The notes under the pieces were generated by a model. It was not told where the DNA came from, searched no databases, and saw only the letters and a program-made list of their open reading frames with translations. From JANSWY01 sp965228955 (GTDB taxonomy: Bacteria > Bacteroidota > Bacteroidia > Cytophagales > Cyclobacteriaceae), in contig OZ245848.1 of NCBI GenBank assembly GCA_965228955.1, forward strand, positions 682,001 through 746,000: 64,000 nt of DNA, written 5' to 3'. Positions 47,578-56,315 of the stretch are shown one piece after another (positions within the stretch are counted from its first letter, which is position 1; each line of letters starts with the position of its first letter). The position numbers and the translations under genes were made by a program.

Positions 47578-47982
47578 TTAGTCTTGTTTAAGCCATTTTT
47601 TTGCTTCCTCTATATCCTGGAAGTTTTTCATGGCTATTGTATCACTACCTTGGGCTTTCTCAAATGTATCCTGTGAAAGCTTCCAAAATTGATCATTGGA
47701 AAGCATTGTGGCATGTCTTCTGAGACCGTATTTTGTGGCAGGTTCAAACCAGTTTTTCTCAAGCCAATCTGCAGTTTCATTCCAGGATCCTTTTACAGCA
47801 CTATTGTCACTTAGCAACTTCGAACAACCAGATTCCTGAATCAACTTAAGTGTATTCTGAACTCCTTCAATCGCCTCTTCAGTCCTGATAAAACCAAACC
47901 AACTGGTATTGACCCAACCATTTGTTTTGTCATAAAATCCGGTGTAATACAAGTTCCCAAACTTGTTAGCCAGCTTAATCAT
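47578..47982 (-). CDS. STAS/SpoIIAA-like small protein
   Basis: The 134-residue product has no signal peptide. It follows the Bacteroidota STAS/SEC14-like pattern: an early strand with GFYDKTNGWVNTSWFG, a helix (TEEAIEGVQNTLKLIQESG), a central strand with CSKLLSDNSAVKG, a Trp-rich helix (WNETADWLEKNWF), HATMLSND and the terminal acidic helix EEAKKWLKQD. The function is unknown; stress- or signalling-related roles are only guesses. It resembles 26209-26727 in design, with low identity. The nearby permeases are on other transcripts. Confidence 0.55.
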   Translation of the reverse strand: MIKLANKFGNLYYTGFYDKTNGWVNTSWFGFIRTEEAIEGVQNTLKLIQESGCSKLLSDNSAVKGSWNETADWLEKNWFEPATKYGLRRHATMLSNDQFWKLSQDTFEKAQGSDTIAMKNFQDIEEAKKWLKQD

Positions 47983-48040
47983 AATTAGATCCCTTTTTTC
48001 GAATAGTTGAAAGTAACCAATAAGAGCCGTTTTTCAAATA

Positions 48041-48070
48041 AAAAAGCCAGATGTGTGGATCTGGCTTTTT
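48041..48070 (-). terminator. intrinsic terminator for the prefix-domain permease gene
   Basis: GCCAGAT (48046-48052) and ATCTGGC (48059-48065) form a perfect 7-bp stem with a 6-base loop. A and T tracts on both sides allow use in either direction. It lies 20 bp past the permease stop at 48090. Confidence 0.8.
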
Positions 48071-48089
48071 AGTATTTGGTTATTCTATC

Positions 48090-50738
48090 TTATTCATATT
48101 TTAAATTTTCAACTGGATTCTTTCTGGAAGCTCCATATGAGATCAAGCTTACAGTAGCCCAAGCCAATAGTAGTATTATCAACCCTGGCAGAATAAACAT
48201 TGCGACCGTGAAATCAGTGCGATATATAAATTGCTGCAGGAAGTATTCTTTCGTTATGTACCAGGCAATAGGTAATGAAACAAGAATTGAAACGATCAAA
48301 AGTTTTGTGTAACCACTTAATTGAAGTGTCATCAAATTTGGTATCGATGCACCCAAAACCTTTCTGATGCCAATTTCTTTTTTTCTCTGATCTGTTGTGA
48401 ATGCGGCCAGTCCAAATAACCCCAGACACGCAATGAAAATTGCCAATCCGGCAAACAGATTGAATAACGTCCCAAGTTTCTGATCAGATGCATATTGGTC
48501 CTCAAACTGTTGATCCATGAAAATATAGGATAACGGGACATTAGGACTGAACTCTTCCCACTTCTGTTCCACCAATTCCATTACTTGTTGTGTGTTTTGA
48601 GCCTGGAACCTCACTGTAATTGCTCCCGTAGATCTTCCCAAAATCAAGGCAACAGGCCAAATTTCACTTTTAAAATTATCAATATGAAAATCCTCAACTA
48701 CACCAATGATGGTAAATTGATTTCTTCCATATACATCAAACTGATGAATGGTTTTTAGTTTCTTACCTATTGGATCTTTTAGTCCCAGACGTTTGACAGC
48801 TGTCTGATTAATGATTATTCCAGAACTATCACTTGCTAAACTTGGATCATAATTTCGTCCTTCGACTAGTTTAATTTTTAATGTTGGAATGTAATTCTCA
48901 TCCACCGGCCAGTTTTGGAAACTAACTGCCCCATCAACATTGGTCATTCCTTCTGGCATCAATGGTGAATCAGATCTAGAGCCAGTTACTGGCAAGAAAG
49001 ACGACATAGTAGCATTCTCAATTACCTGATTATTCAATAACTCGTTTTTAAAAGCATCTACTTTGCTTCCTAACCAATAAGTATCATTAATTACGAGTGC
49101 CTGATCTTTTTCAAATCCCAGAGATTTCTGCATGGTGTAATTCATCTGAGAATAGATGACCAACGCTCCAAAAATAAGAATCACTGAAGCACTAAACTGG
49201 AGTACAACAAGCATGTTTCTTAGTTTTCCACTTCTCAAGCCTAGACTTAGGTTTCCTTTCAATACTTTGATAGGAATGAAGCTGGACAAATAAAAGGCAG
49301 GATAAATACCAGAAAGTAATCCTATCACCACAAGTGAAATCAATAAATCGTCCCAAAGATTAATCGAACCAAATAGTGGATTTCCTACACTTATCTCGGT
49401 GAAGTTTCTGAAAATTGGTAAAACAAGAAATAACATTGCAATTGCCAATATCATTGCTAAAACTGTATTCAACATCGATTCTGTGATGAATTGGCCTATT
49501 AGAAGACCTCTCTTGCTGCCAATAACTTTTCTTAATCCAACTTCTTTCGCTCTTAGAGATGATCTTGCCGTTGAAATGTTCATGAAGTTGATAATAGCAA
49601 TTGCCAATACGAATATTCCGGCTATGATGAAAATATATACATATCGGATATCCCCGTTTGCTTCTATTTCAATCTGCAAGTCACTTTCCAGGTGAATACT
49701 TTCAACTGGTTGTAGATAGTATCTCAACCTTCCTCCTCCTGCTAAAAATTCATCCATTGTAGCGCCGGAGATTTGCTCAATCTGGGGACCTACATATTTC
49801 TTAATAGTTAAAGGAAGTTTAGATTCAAATTGCTCCGGATTGTTGTTTTCGTCAAGTAAAATGTATGTTCTAAAATTGTTACTCAGCCAAACCTGGCTAT
49901 TGGCTCTTGGATGACGCTCCATTGACATCATTATATCATAATGGAAATGGGTGTTTTGAGGGATGTCTTCATAAACAGCTTTAACCTCCCATTCTGTCCC
50001 ATCAATTTCAAAAGTCTTACCAACTGTATTGGTCTCCCCAAAAAGCTTCTCACTTGTGGAGGCAGAGATCATTGCATCTGCTGGTCCAGTTAACAATCCT
50101 TCAGTTGTTCCATGGACAAGTGGGAATTTAAAAATGTCCAACATATGATGGTCTGAATAGGCTATTTGATTGATGTCGAAGTAATTTTCTCCAACCTTTG
50201 CCATGACACCCCCTCCATTTTGCATTCTTCCAATGGCTGTCAGTTCCGGGAATTCTTCGCGGAAAGAGTTGGCCATTGGTGATGGAGTAACAGACATATT
50301 AAATTCATTGTCGTTGAATTTAAGGTCTGAAACTACCCTGTAAATTCTTTTTGAGTTTTTCCAGTGTTTATCGTAACTGGATTCATTAATCACAAAAATT
50401 GCTATGAACATACACATGGTAAGCCCAAGTGCTAATCCAAAAATGTTGATGAAGCTGTAGAACTTGTTTCTCAACAAGCTTCTGATAGCAACGAGTAAAT
50501 TAAGTTTAAACATGATTCCTATTATTGAGTTTTTGAATGGTATTTTGAGTGCGTATAACCTTATAAAATTGAAAGTGTGATACCAGTATCGAAATGCTTT
50601 ATAATTGAGTTGTCGTTTTCTTAACTGGACATAATACTCCTCCAGATCACCCAGAATTTCCTCTTGGTATTGTTGTTGGCATAGGAATTGGATGATAAAA
50701 AAAGAAAGTTTTGGAGGCATATCAGACTTTACAGCCAT
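48090..50738 (-). CDS. ABC transporter permease with N-terminal prefix domain (PadR-linked), copy 1
   Basis: The 882-residue product begins with a ~75-residue permease-prefix domain containing QYQEEILGDLEEYYVQLRKR, before the usual FtsX/MacB core (TM at ~97-118, FNIFGLALG-like; FtsX block one near 366-500 with EVGLRKVIGSKRG; block two near 760-880 with EIGIRKVLGAS). It ends NPVENLKYE. Prefix-domain permeases are typically encoded behind a PadR gene, as here, where the ATG overlaps the PadR stop by 10 bp and implies coupling. The prefix may link the permease to its regulator or ATPase; that is unproven. The ATG at 50720 (MPPKLSFF) is an alternative start. Confidence 0.9.
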   Translation of the reverse strand: MAVKSDMPPKLSFFIIQFLCQQQYQEEILGDLEEYYVQLRKRQLNYKAFRYWYHTFNFIRLYALKIPFKNSIIGIMFKLNLLVAIRSLLRNKFYSFINIFGLALGLTMCMFIAIFVINESSYDKHWKNSKRIYRVVSDLKFNDNEFNMSVTPSPMANSFREEFPELTAIGRMQNGGGVMAKVGENYFDINQIAYSDHHMLDIFKFPLVHGTTEGLLTGPADAMISASTSEKLFGETNTVGKTFEIDGTEWEVKAVYEDIPQNTHFHYDIMMSMERHPRANSQVWLSNNFRTYILLDENNNPEQFESKLPLTIKKYVGPQIEQISGATMDEFLAGGGRLRYYLQPVESIHLESDLQIEIEANGDIRYVYIFIIAGIFVLAIAIINFMNISTARSSLRAKEVGLRKVIGSKRGLLIGQFITESMLNTVLAMILAIAMLFLVLPIFRNFTEISVGNPLFGSINLWDDLLISLVVIGLLSGIYPAFYLSSFIPIKVLKGNLSLGLRSGKLRNMLVVLQFSASVILIFGALVIYSQMNYTMQKSLGFEKDQALVINDTYWLGSKVDAFKNELLNNQVIENATMSSFLPVTGSRSDSPLMPEGMTNVDGAVSFQNWPVDENYIPTLKIKLVEGRNYDPSLASDSSGIIINQTAVKRLGLKDPIGKKLKTIHQFDVYGRNQFTIIGVVEDFHIDNFKSEIWPVALILGRSTGAITVRFQAQNTQQVMELVEQKWEEFSPNVPLSYIFMDQQFEDQYASDQKLGTLFNLFAGLAIFIACLGLFGLAAFTTDQRKKEIGIRKVLGASIPNLMTLQLSGYTKLLIVSILVSLPIAWYITKEYFLQQFIYRTDFTVAMFILPGLIILLLAWATVSLISYGASRKNPVENLKYE

Positions 50739-51082
50739 ACAGGATTAAGCTTTAATCCCTTCCAGCTAAGCTCCGGAATTTGATCCCAAAGTTTGTTGCG
50801 CAATTGTCTGCTCGTTTCAAGAGCTGATTTTCCAGCGGCCGTTACGAAAAAGATTCGTTTTCTTCTGCCGCCTCGTTCACTAGTAGCATCGGCCATCTTG
50901 GAGTCAACAAATCCTTTTTTCTCCAACCTGTTTAATGCGGAATGAACGGCACCAATCGCGGATGACCTTCCGGTCTGTTGCTCAAATTGATCTTTAATTG
51001 CCAAACCATAGGCGTCATCATTCATCATTGCTACCAGCAACAAAATGATTTCTTCAAATTCACCAAGGTATGATCCCTTCAT
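50729..51082 (-). CDS. PadR family transcriptional regulator, copy 1
   Basis: The 117-residue product has the PadR winged helix: FEEIILLLVAMMNDDAYGLAIKDQFEQQTG, the recognition region SSAIGAVHSALNRLEKKGFVD, and the wing with ERGGRRKRIFFVTAAGKSAL. It overlaps and precedes the prefix-domain permease gene and probably represses the pair. An inverted repeat TGTAGAACA/TGTTCTACA lies upstream and flanks a -7 element. It is paralogous to 61899-62237. Confidence 0.9.
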   Translation of the reverse strand: MKGSYLGEFEEIILLLVAMMNDDAYGLAIKDQFEQQTGRSSAIGAVHSALNRLEKKGFVDSKMADATSERGGRRKRIFFVTAAGKSALETSRQLRNKLWDQIPELSWKGLKLNPVWL

Positions 51083-51104
51083 AATTTCATAGTTAATTCA
51101 TATA

Positions 51105-51145
51105 TGTAGAACAAATATACGACAAGAAAATGAATATGTTCTACA
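51105..51145 (-). promoter_or_regulatory. PadR copy 1 promoter with inverted repeat operator
   Basis: TGTAGAACA (51105-51113) and TGTTCTACA (51137-51145) are perfect complements with 23 bp between. On the minus strand TATATTTG, matching the Bacteroidota -7 consensus TAnnTTTG, lies at 51112-51119, within the repeat. This fits PadR autorepression. No well-spaced -33 element was seen. Confidence 0.6.
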
Positions 51146-51254
51146 AATGCGAAATAACTACAACTAGCGGTATACTTGAAAAACAGTAAGAAGGATATTT
51201 GAGATTGATTTCAATGATGTATAATTTGAAACAAATAATTAAATAGAAGTATAC

Positions 51255-51584
51255 ATGGATAACATTATTTCAAGCTTGGGTTATATTATTCCACAGTTTC
51301 TAATTGCAGGGGTTTGCATATTTTATTTGTTAAAAAAATCATCAACTGATGCTATTCTTTTAGCAGTTGGTTCAAGTATCGGTGCGCTGCTTACTATTTT
51401 CAATGTAGGTATCATACCGATGCTGTACGAACAGGGATACGATGTATATTCAGAAGGAGGGTTGTACTTTACTATTATTGGTCCGGTAGGTTTAATTGGT
51501 AGTTTACTTTTTGCAGGTGGCTTAATTGCATTAATTAATTCTCATATTAAGCTGAAAGAAAGCATCGAGCAAAATCCTAATTAA
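51255..51584 (+). CDS. small hypothetical membrane protein with three TM helices
   Basis: The 109-residue product has hydrophobic helices at about 7-26, 33-56 and 70-94 and a short polar tail. I recognise no family. It is read away from the PadR/permease unit. Its stop abuts that of the convergent TfoX-like gene. Position 51255 is the only ATG that retains TM1. Confidence 0.6.
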   Translation: MDNIISSLGYIIPQFLIAGVCIFYLLKKSSTDAILLAVGSSIGALLTIFNVGIIPMLYEQGYDVYSEGGLYFTIIGPVGLIGSLLFAGGLIALINSHIKLKESIEQNPN

Positions 51585-51908
51585 TTATTTCATGGTTTTT
51601 GTGAACTCCAGAGCCATAGAAGTCAACATTTCCCAGCTGGTGAATTCATCAAAACTTACAATTACCCATCCTTTGAGAGGCGGTTTGGTCTTAAATGGGC
51701 TCAATGGTTTGGGATTAATGATTCCAAATTTGTTAGGATCAAATTGATTGCCGAGCCTGAAACCCATTTCTCCTTTATTGAAAAAAACGAATACCTTATC
51801 GTGGTACTTTAAGGCTGGAGCGCTCATCATCTTTCCAATTTGAATATTGGGATCAGATGAGGTAAACAGATCTGTGATGCTCAGGTATAGTGTTTCTTGT
51901 TCTGTCAT
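51585..51908 (-). CDS. TfoX/Sxy N-terminal-like small protein
   Basis: The 107-residue product resembles the TfoX N-terminal fold, with IGKMMSAPALKYHDKVFVFF and the strand GEMGFRLGNQFD, then FKTKPPLKGWVIVSF. In Bacteroidota such stand-alone domains are of unknown role and are not shown to control competence. It lies 30 bp downstream of the DUF2461 gene on the same strand and may be in its operon. Confidence 0.6.
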   Translation of the reverse strand: MTEQETLYLSITDLFTSSDPNIQIGKMMSAPALKYHDKVFVFFNKGEMGFRLGNQFDPNKFGIINPKPLSPFKTKPPLKGWVIVSFDEFTSWEMLTSMALEFTKTMK

Positions 51909-51938
51909 ATCTTGCTCTTTTGAAGCAATGAGCCGGAA

Positions 51939-52619
51939 TTAGCTCATTGCAAAATTTGAAGAGATTGCTTTGTTTAAAAAGTCATTCATTGGTTTCATGG
52001 TATTGTAATAATCCATGAGAGTATCAATCAAAGACTCCTCAGTAATTAACGAAGAATCCAACAGGGTAGAATAGTAGAATTGCTTTTTAGCAATGAAAGG
52101 TTCTTTTTGTATCGCAGTTATAAACTCCTGCGGCAACCTTTTATTTTCTTCCCCTTTTAATTCTCCAAACTTGGATACAAATTCCTTTGCAAATACTAGG
52201 CTTTGAAATTCATCCAGATTGTCAGAAATGTGTTGCCTTATGGATCTCAACTGATCCTTGTCAGGCCCATAGCATCCTCCCATAATTCCAATTTCATGGG
52301 CAGAGATTCTAATGAAAAAACCAGGGATACTTTTGTTCTTTCGACCGCCGGGAGATATAAAAGCTGTCATATAAAGGTTATAAGGAGTCTTGTCTTTAGA
52401 AAACCTGATATCTCTGTTAATTCTCAGGATACAATCTTTCGGCTCTAATTGAAATTGATGTGCGGGATCAATTCTTTCAATTAGAGACTTTACGAATTGC
52501 TGGAACGGCTCCTTAACACTTTTTTCATAGCGTTTCTTGTTGCTGGAAAACCAATCTCTATTGTTGTTTCCATGCAAATCTTTAAAGAATTCAATGTAAT
52601 CTTTAGTGAATGAGTTCAT
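51939..52619 (-). CDS. DUF2461 family protein
   Basis: The 226-residue product has the DUF2461 hallmarks: an N-terminal DYIEFFKDLHGNNNRDWFSSNKKRYE, DCILRINRDIRFSKDKTPYN, SPGGRKNKSIPGFFIRIS and a Gly-rich GIMGGCYGPDKDQL. The family has no assigned biochemistry. Its start overlaps the end of the upstream alpha/beta hydrolase gene by 17 bp, so the two are probably co-translated. Confidence 0.85.
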   Translation of the reverse strand: MNSFTKDYIEFFKDLHGNNNRDWFSSNKKRYEKSVKEPFQQFVKSLIERIDPAHQFQLEPKDCILRINRDIRFSKDKTPYNLYMTAFISPGGRKNKSIPGFFIRISAHEIGIMGGCYGPDKDQLRSIRQHISDNLDEFQSLVFAKEFVSKFGELKGEENKRLPQEFITAIQKEPFIAKKQFYYSTLLDSSLITEESLIDTLMDYYNTMKPMNDFLNKAISSNFAMS

Positions 52620-53547
52620 TTATAGCGTGTTTTTGAATTGCAATTTCATTGACCCAGTCAGACACCATTTCTATAACCCGCTCTGGGTTTTCTTCACTTA
52701 GAAAATGGAATCCGGGACCAAAATCCTGTATTGTTAAGTCCTTAATCTGCGTTTTTAAATGATCAAGCCTGCCCAGGCCGATTGGGTTGTTTTCAGAGAC
52801 TATAGTTCCAGGTGTAGCCTTTATCCACAGAACTGGAAACTTAATGTCTTTTAAACCATCTTGTAATTCCAATGCGAAATCATAACTGGTCTTCGGATAC
52901 CCGTTATTAGGGATCATTTTAGGAAAATCTCCAATTGCCTTTTTATCACGGTAAGAAGGGACTGAATCTTTATAATATTGAAGAGATTCTTCACTTATTG
53001 GGCAATGTTCTGGAATCATTTTATTGATCATCACATTCATTACCTTGCTGAATACAAACCCTATTGGGGAACGCATCAGTTTAAAAGGCATTACGAATTC
53101 TCTGGCATAATCTTCCTCATAGGTGAAAGGCCATAGGAAAGTTTCCATTAATACTGCTGACTCAAACAAATGATTCAGTTTGGTCATCACAAAGCCACCA
53201 AGAAAACCACCCCAATCTTCTCCAACCAGTATGATTCGATTTAGCTTCAGCCTGGATATAAATCCCGATATAATTCTGGCGTGAAGCAAGCAATTGTGTT
53301 TGATATTTGGCTTTTCTGATTTACCAAACCCAAGAAGATCAAGTGCAATAACACGTCTGTTGGTTTTTGCAGCAATCTCTTTTAGAACATTTCTGTAAGT
53401 ATAACTACTCGTAGGATTTCCATGTAGAAATAGAATAGGATCTCCTGAGCCTTCATCCACGTAATGGATCTGATAGCCATTTACTTCTAAAAAATGAGGT
53501 TCAAAATCAAACTTCGAACCTGTTGTAGGTGTAGATTTCGTTTTCAT
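52603..53547 (-). CDS. haloalkane dehalogenase-like alpha/beta hydrolase
   Basis: The 314-residue product has the alpha/beta hydrolase fold with haloalkane-dehalogenase residues: HGNPTSSY at ~42-49 (N44, a halide-binding position), VIALDLLGFGKSEKP, and the nucleophile elbow VGEDWGG with D111 instead of Ser and W112 as second halide ligand. A C-terminal FGPGFHFLSEENPE supplies the catalytic His. Asp-nucleophile members hydrolyse carbon-halogen bonds, while others are epoxide hydrolases; the halide ligands favour the former. It overlaps the DUF2461 gene by 17 bp; the VOC gene lies 41 bp upstream. No signal peptide is seen. Confidence 0.82.
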   Translation of the reverse strand: MKTKSTPTTGSKFDFEPHFLEVNGYQIHYVDEGSGDPILFLHGNPTSSYTYRNVLKEIAAKTNRRVIALDLLGFGKSEKPNIKHNCLLHARIISGFISRLKLNRIILVGEDWGGFLGGFVMTKLNHLFESAVLMETFLWPFTYEEDYAREFVMPFKLMRSPIGFVFSKVMNVMINKMIPEHCPISEESLQYYKDSVPSYRDKKAIGDFPKMIPNNGYPKTSYDFALELQDGLKDIKFPVLWIKATPGTIVSENNPIGLGRLDHLKTQIKDLTIQDFGPGFHFLSEENPERVIEMVSDWVNEIAIQKHAINELIH

Positions 53548-53588
53548 GGCGCCTTGTTTATGACGATTAGTATTGAAAAATCTTTTAA

Positions 53589-53957
53589 TTAAGGATTGTG
53601 AACAGCTACTCGGTTTCCCTCAGTGTCAAGGAATACACCCATAAATCCTCCAGGAGACGCAGTTTTTGGTAATAAAACTTTTCCTCCCGCTTCATCAACT
53701 TTGTTAAGGATATCATTGAGATCGTTTCCTCCGTTCAAATAAACCATGGTTCCGTTCTCTGAAGGTTGTCCTCCAAGACCGAAACCTATATGGCCTCCTA
53801 TACCTTTTTCCTGATCAAAGTTTGGAAGAAGCCCCATCTTGCCGCCATTGTCTAACTCGTGAACCTGTATTGTTCCTTCCAGGATGGTGCTGTAGAATTT
53901 AACTGCTCTGCTAAAGTTTGTTGCTGGTAATTCAAACCAGTTAATTGAATTTGCCAT
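53589..53957 (-). CDS. VOC family (glyoxalase-like) protein
   Basis: The 122-residue product has the two-module VOC pattern: INWFELPATNFSRAVKFYSTIL, then IGGHIGFGLG, and VDEAGGKVLLPKTASPGGFMGVFLDTEGNRVAVHN. VOC proteins include glyoxalases, dioxygenases and resistance proteins; the substrate cannot be read. It is the first gene of a likely minus-strand run with the hydrolase, DUF2461 and TfoX-like genes. Confidence 0.85.
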   Translation of the reverse strand: MANSINWFELPATNFSRAVKFYSTILEGTIQVHELDNGGKMGLLPNFDQEKGIGGHIGFGLGGQPSENGTMVYLNGGNDLNDILNKVDEAGGKVLLPKTASPGGFMGVFLDTEGNRVAVHNP

Positions 53958-54120
53958 GTCTTAAAAATGTTTAATGATTAATAGATGTGACAAACTTATT
54001 TTTTGAATTCTCCAATTATTATTTAAAATTTGATAAATCGTAGGTTTCTAATATTCAAGTAATTGGTTCAAAAAGTTAATTAATAGAGCTTATTTAATAT
54101 AAAAACGTAGTATTCAAAAG

Positions 54121-55566
54121 GTGAAAAAAGAAGAGCTTTTTATATTGATAAAGTCACTAACAAGGAGTGAAAAACGATATTTTAAGCTTTCACTATCACA
54201 TGATTCTGCTTCTTATTTGAAGTTATTTGACCTAATTGATTCTCAAGATGTTTATAATGAAGCAACAATAAAGGCTAAACTGAAGGGGCACAAAGTATTA
54301 AATCAATTCCATGTTGCTAAGAACTATCTGCGGCAACAAATCCTTAGAAGTCTAAGGAATTACCACTCTCAAATTAGCAAAGATGCGCAAGTGAAGGATA
54401 TCCTAAGGAATGTAGAAATTCTATATAAGAGAGAGCTGTTTGGGAATTGTAAGACCGAGCTTAAAAGAGCAAAGAAGATGGCTGAAGAATTTGAATTGGA
54501 TGCCATGATGATAGAAATATTGGGATGGGAGCGTAAGATCATACAAGCGACTACTCCTACCGACTTTAATTCTATTTACAATGTTGTAAAGGAGCAGAAA
54601 CGATCAACCGATAGCTTGTATAATACCATCAGTTATTGGGAGCTTACTACCGATATTTCTACAGCAGTAGGGACTCCAAGAATCAAGGAGTTTGAAGATC
54701 ATGTACTGCTTAAGAATGATCAGAAGGCTCAAACAGTGCAATCGAAGGTGCTTTATTATCACAGTTTGTACTATACCCATTTGCAATCCGGGAACGTGGA
54801 TAAAGCTGAAAATTCACTTAGGAAACTGATAACATATCTGGAGGCTCAGCCAAATTTCATAAGACATGAATTAGGAATGTATATCAGTACAGTTAACAAC
54901 TATGTGACATTCCTAATTTTCGCTAAAAAGCATGAAGAGGCATTTAGGTATCTGGAGAAGATCAAATATTATTTTGATGAAGTAACCAATAACAACAAAG
55001 CCAATAAGATTCTTCAGAAGCAGATCTTCAGAACGCTAAATATCGAGTTAGAGCTGTACAGGGATTTGAAAAGGTATGATTCAGAGAATCTTAGATTCAT
55101 TGAAGAAAGCATTACAAAACATCAAACTAAAATTCCAGATGAATATTTGATTTCCTTTTGGTACCAGTTGGCTTATATCCATTTCGGAGAAAAGGATTAT
55201 GAATCGGCGCTGCACTGGATTAACCTCTTACTGCAATTTAAAGGTGAAGTTTCAAGGAAGGACTTGTTGGTTCATGGTAGAATGTTGAATCTACTTATCC
55301 ATTTTGAGCTAAAGAACTTTTTCGCTCTGGGTTATTTTTTGGATAGTACAAGGAGGTATATCTCTAATTATGATAAGTTAATGAGCTATCAAAAGACAGT
55401 ATTAAACTTGATCTCCAAAGCCTCAAAAATTCCCGAGGATCAGATTAAAAGTGAATTTAAGAAAGCAAATAGTAAGTTGTTTCCTGATAATAAGGAGAGT
55501 GAAATAGATAGTGATGTATTAGACTACATCGATTATAAAACCTGGATAGAGGGGAATTTAAAGTAG
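54121..55566 (+). CDS. Bacteroidota-type helical (TPR-like) protein of unknown function, GTG start
   Basis: The 481-residue product is all-helical. Residues 1-90 form a conserved-looking head (FILIKSLTRSEKRYFKLSL, ATIKAKLKGHKVLNQFHVAKNYL). Residues ~90-440 look like TPR-type helix pairs, such as AENSLRKLITYLEAQPN and YESALHWINLLLQFKGE. It has no signal peptide or TM and ends in an acidic tail. I know similar uncharacterised proteins in this phylum but no function. It starts at GTG. An imperfect 12-bp inverted repeat follows the stop. Confidence 0.65.
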   Translation: MKKEELFILIKSLTRSEKRYFKLSLSHDSASYLKLFDLIDSQDVYNEATIKAKLKGHKVLNQFHVAKNYLRQQILRSLRNYHSQISKDAQVKDILRNVEILYKRELFGNCKTELKRAKKMAEEFELDAMMIEILGWERKIIQATTPTDFNSIYNVVKEQKRSTDSLYNTISYWELTTDISTAVGTPRIKEFEDHVLLKNDQKAQTVQSKVLYYHSLYYTHLQSGNVDKAENSLRKLITYLEAQPNFIRHELGMYISTVNNYVTFLIFAKKHEEAFRYLEKIKYYFDEVTNNNKANKILQKQIFRTLNIELELYRDLKRYDSENLRFIEESITKHQTKIPDEYLISFWYQLAYIHFGEKDYESALHWINLLLQFKGEVSRKDLLVHGRMLNLLIHFELKNFFALGYFLDSTRRYISNYDKLMSYQKTVLNLISKASKIPEDQIKSEFKKANSKLFPDNKESEIDSDVLDYIDYKTWIEGNLK

Positions 55567-55632
55567 CACCTTCAATCTAGAAAGTATTAGTATCCCGCCG
55601 TTTAAGCGGTTGTTTAGTCAATTAAAGGTGCT
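55565..55632. terminator. possible bidirectional terminator between convergent genes
   Basis: AGCACCTTCAAT (55565-55576) and ATTAAAGGTGCT (55621-55632) pair over 12 bp with one mismatch. The 44-base loop contains a small inner stem at CCGTTTAAGCGG. It overlaps the stop region of the plus-strand gene and ends 9 bp before the stop of the minus-strand gene. There is no long T tract, so the function is uncertain. Confidence 0.4.
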
Positions 55633-55640
55633 TATCGTGA

Positions 55641-56141
55641 TTAATCGAACGTCACTTCGAATGATTCTTTGTTTGAGGTCGTTTCATAAGACCATTTTCC
55701 ATAAGGTTTACCGAAAGCCAATTGACCTTTCACTCTTACATTGTGATCAGATCCTGCGAATTTCCATTCCCAATCTCCACTTGCGATTTGACCATCTACA
55801 GTATAAAACTTCCATAAGCCAATCATTTGACCATCTTTGTAAGCTCCAGCCATTGCTAGTTGACCATTTGGATAATAAAATTTTGCTTCGCCTTCTTCTA
55901 GGTTATCTTCAAAAGTCAGAACTTCAGCAACCTGTCCATTCTCATGAAAAAACATTTTTACACCTTGAAGACGAGATTTCTCTTCTTCAAATGCCGGTGC
56001 TCCATTTCCAACTAAAACTGATTCGTATTCGTGATTGTCTTCAACAACCCATCCGTTGGTTGCGTACTGTGCATAAGAAGTAGCACTGATAAGAAGTAAA
56101 GATAAGATCGTAAGTCTGATTTTTAATAATGGTAGATTCAT
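55641..56141 (-). CDS. secreted MORN/YwqK-like repeat protein
   Basis: The ATG at 56141 is preferred to 56153 because it begins the signal peptide (MNLPLLKIRLTILSLLLISATSYAQ). The mature ~140 residues carry MORN/YwqK-type units: GVKMFFHENGQVAEVLTFED, EGEAKFYYPNGQLAMAGAYKDG and GLWKFYTVDGQIASGDWEW, then GKPYGKWSYE. Some relatives are annotated as antitoxins on weak grounds; a signal peptide makes that unlikely here. Its role is unknown. Confidence 0.75.
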   Translation of the reverse strand: MNLPLLKIRLTILSLLLISATSYAQYATNGWVVEDNHEYESVLVGNGAPAFEEEKSRLQGVKMFFHENGQVAEVLTFEDNLEEGEAKFYYPNGQLAMAGAYKDGQMIGLWKFYTVDGQIASGDWEWKFAGSDHNVRVKGQLAFGKPYGKWSYETTSNKESFEVTFD

Positions 56142-56210
56142 GGCGGTTAACAATATGTGTTCTCTAAGTTCCTTTTTTATATAGCTTCTACTAAAGTATC
56201 CAAAAGAAGT

Positions 56211-56225
56211 CTATTCCGGGAATAG
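56211..56225. promoter_or_regulatory. palindrome CTATTCC-G-GGAATAG
   Basis: The arms are perfect 7-bp complements with a one-base centre. The element lies 70-84 bp upstream of the MORN-like gene start and is possibly an operator. No regulator is adjacent. Confidence 0.35.
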
Positions 56226-56248
56226 GGTTAAGTGAACGTACCCATTAA

Positions 56249-56259
56249 CGGTTGAACCG
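56249..56259. promoter_or_regulatory. palindrome CGGTT-G-AACCG
   Basis: A perfect 11-bp palindrome. Its right half belongs to TGAACCGG, which recurs 20 bp downstream. Confidence 0.3.
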
Positions 56260-56301
56260 GTAAAATGCAGAGTGAACCGGAATTAATCCGAATGAATGGA
56301 A

Positions 56302-56315
56302 TGCAAACGTTTGCA
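56302..56315. promoter_or_regulatory. 14-bp palindrome TGCAAACGTTTGCA, LacI-family-like operator
   Basis: This perfect palindrome with a central CG resembles LacI/PurR-family operators (GCAAACGTTTGC core). It lies 165 bp before the 56480 gene. No LacI-type regulator is encoded in the window. Confidence 0.5.

Noticed and set aside
55610..56083. 157-codon plus-strand ORF opposite the MORN-like gene
   Set aside because: The minus-strand gene has a signal peptide and clear MORN units; the plus-strand product is a Leu/His-rich shadow.
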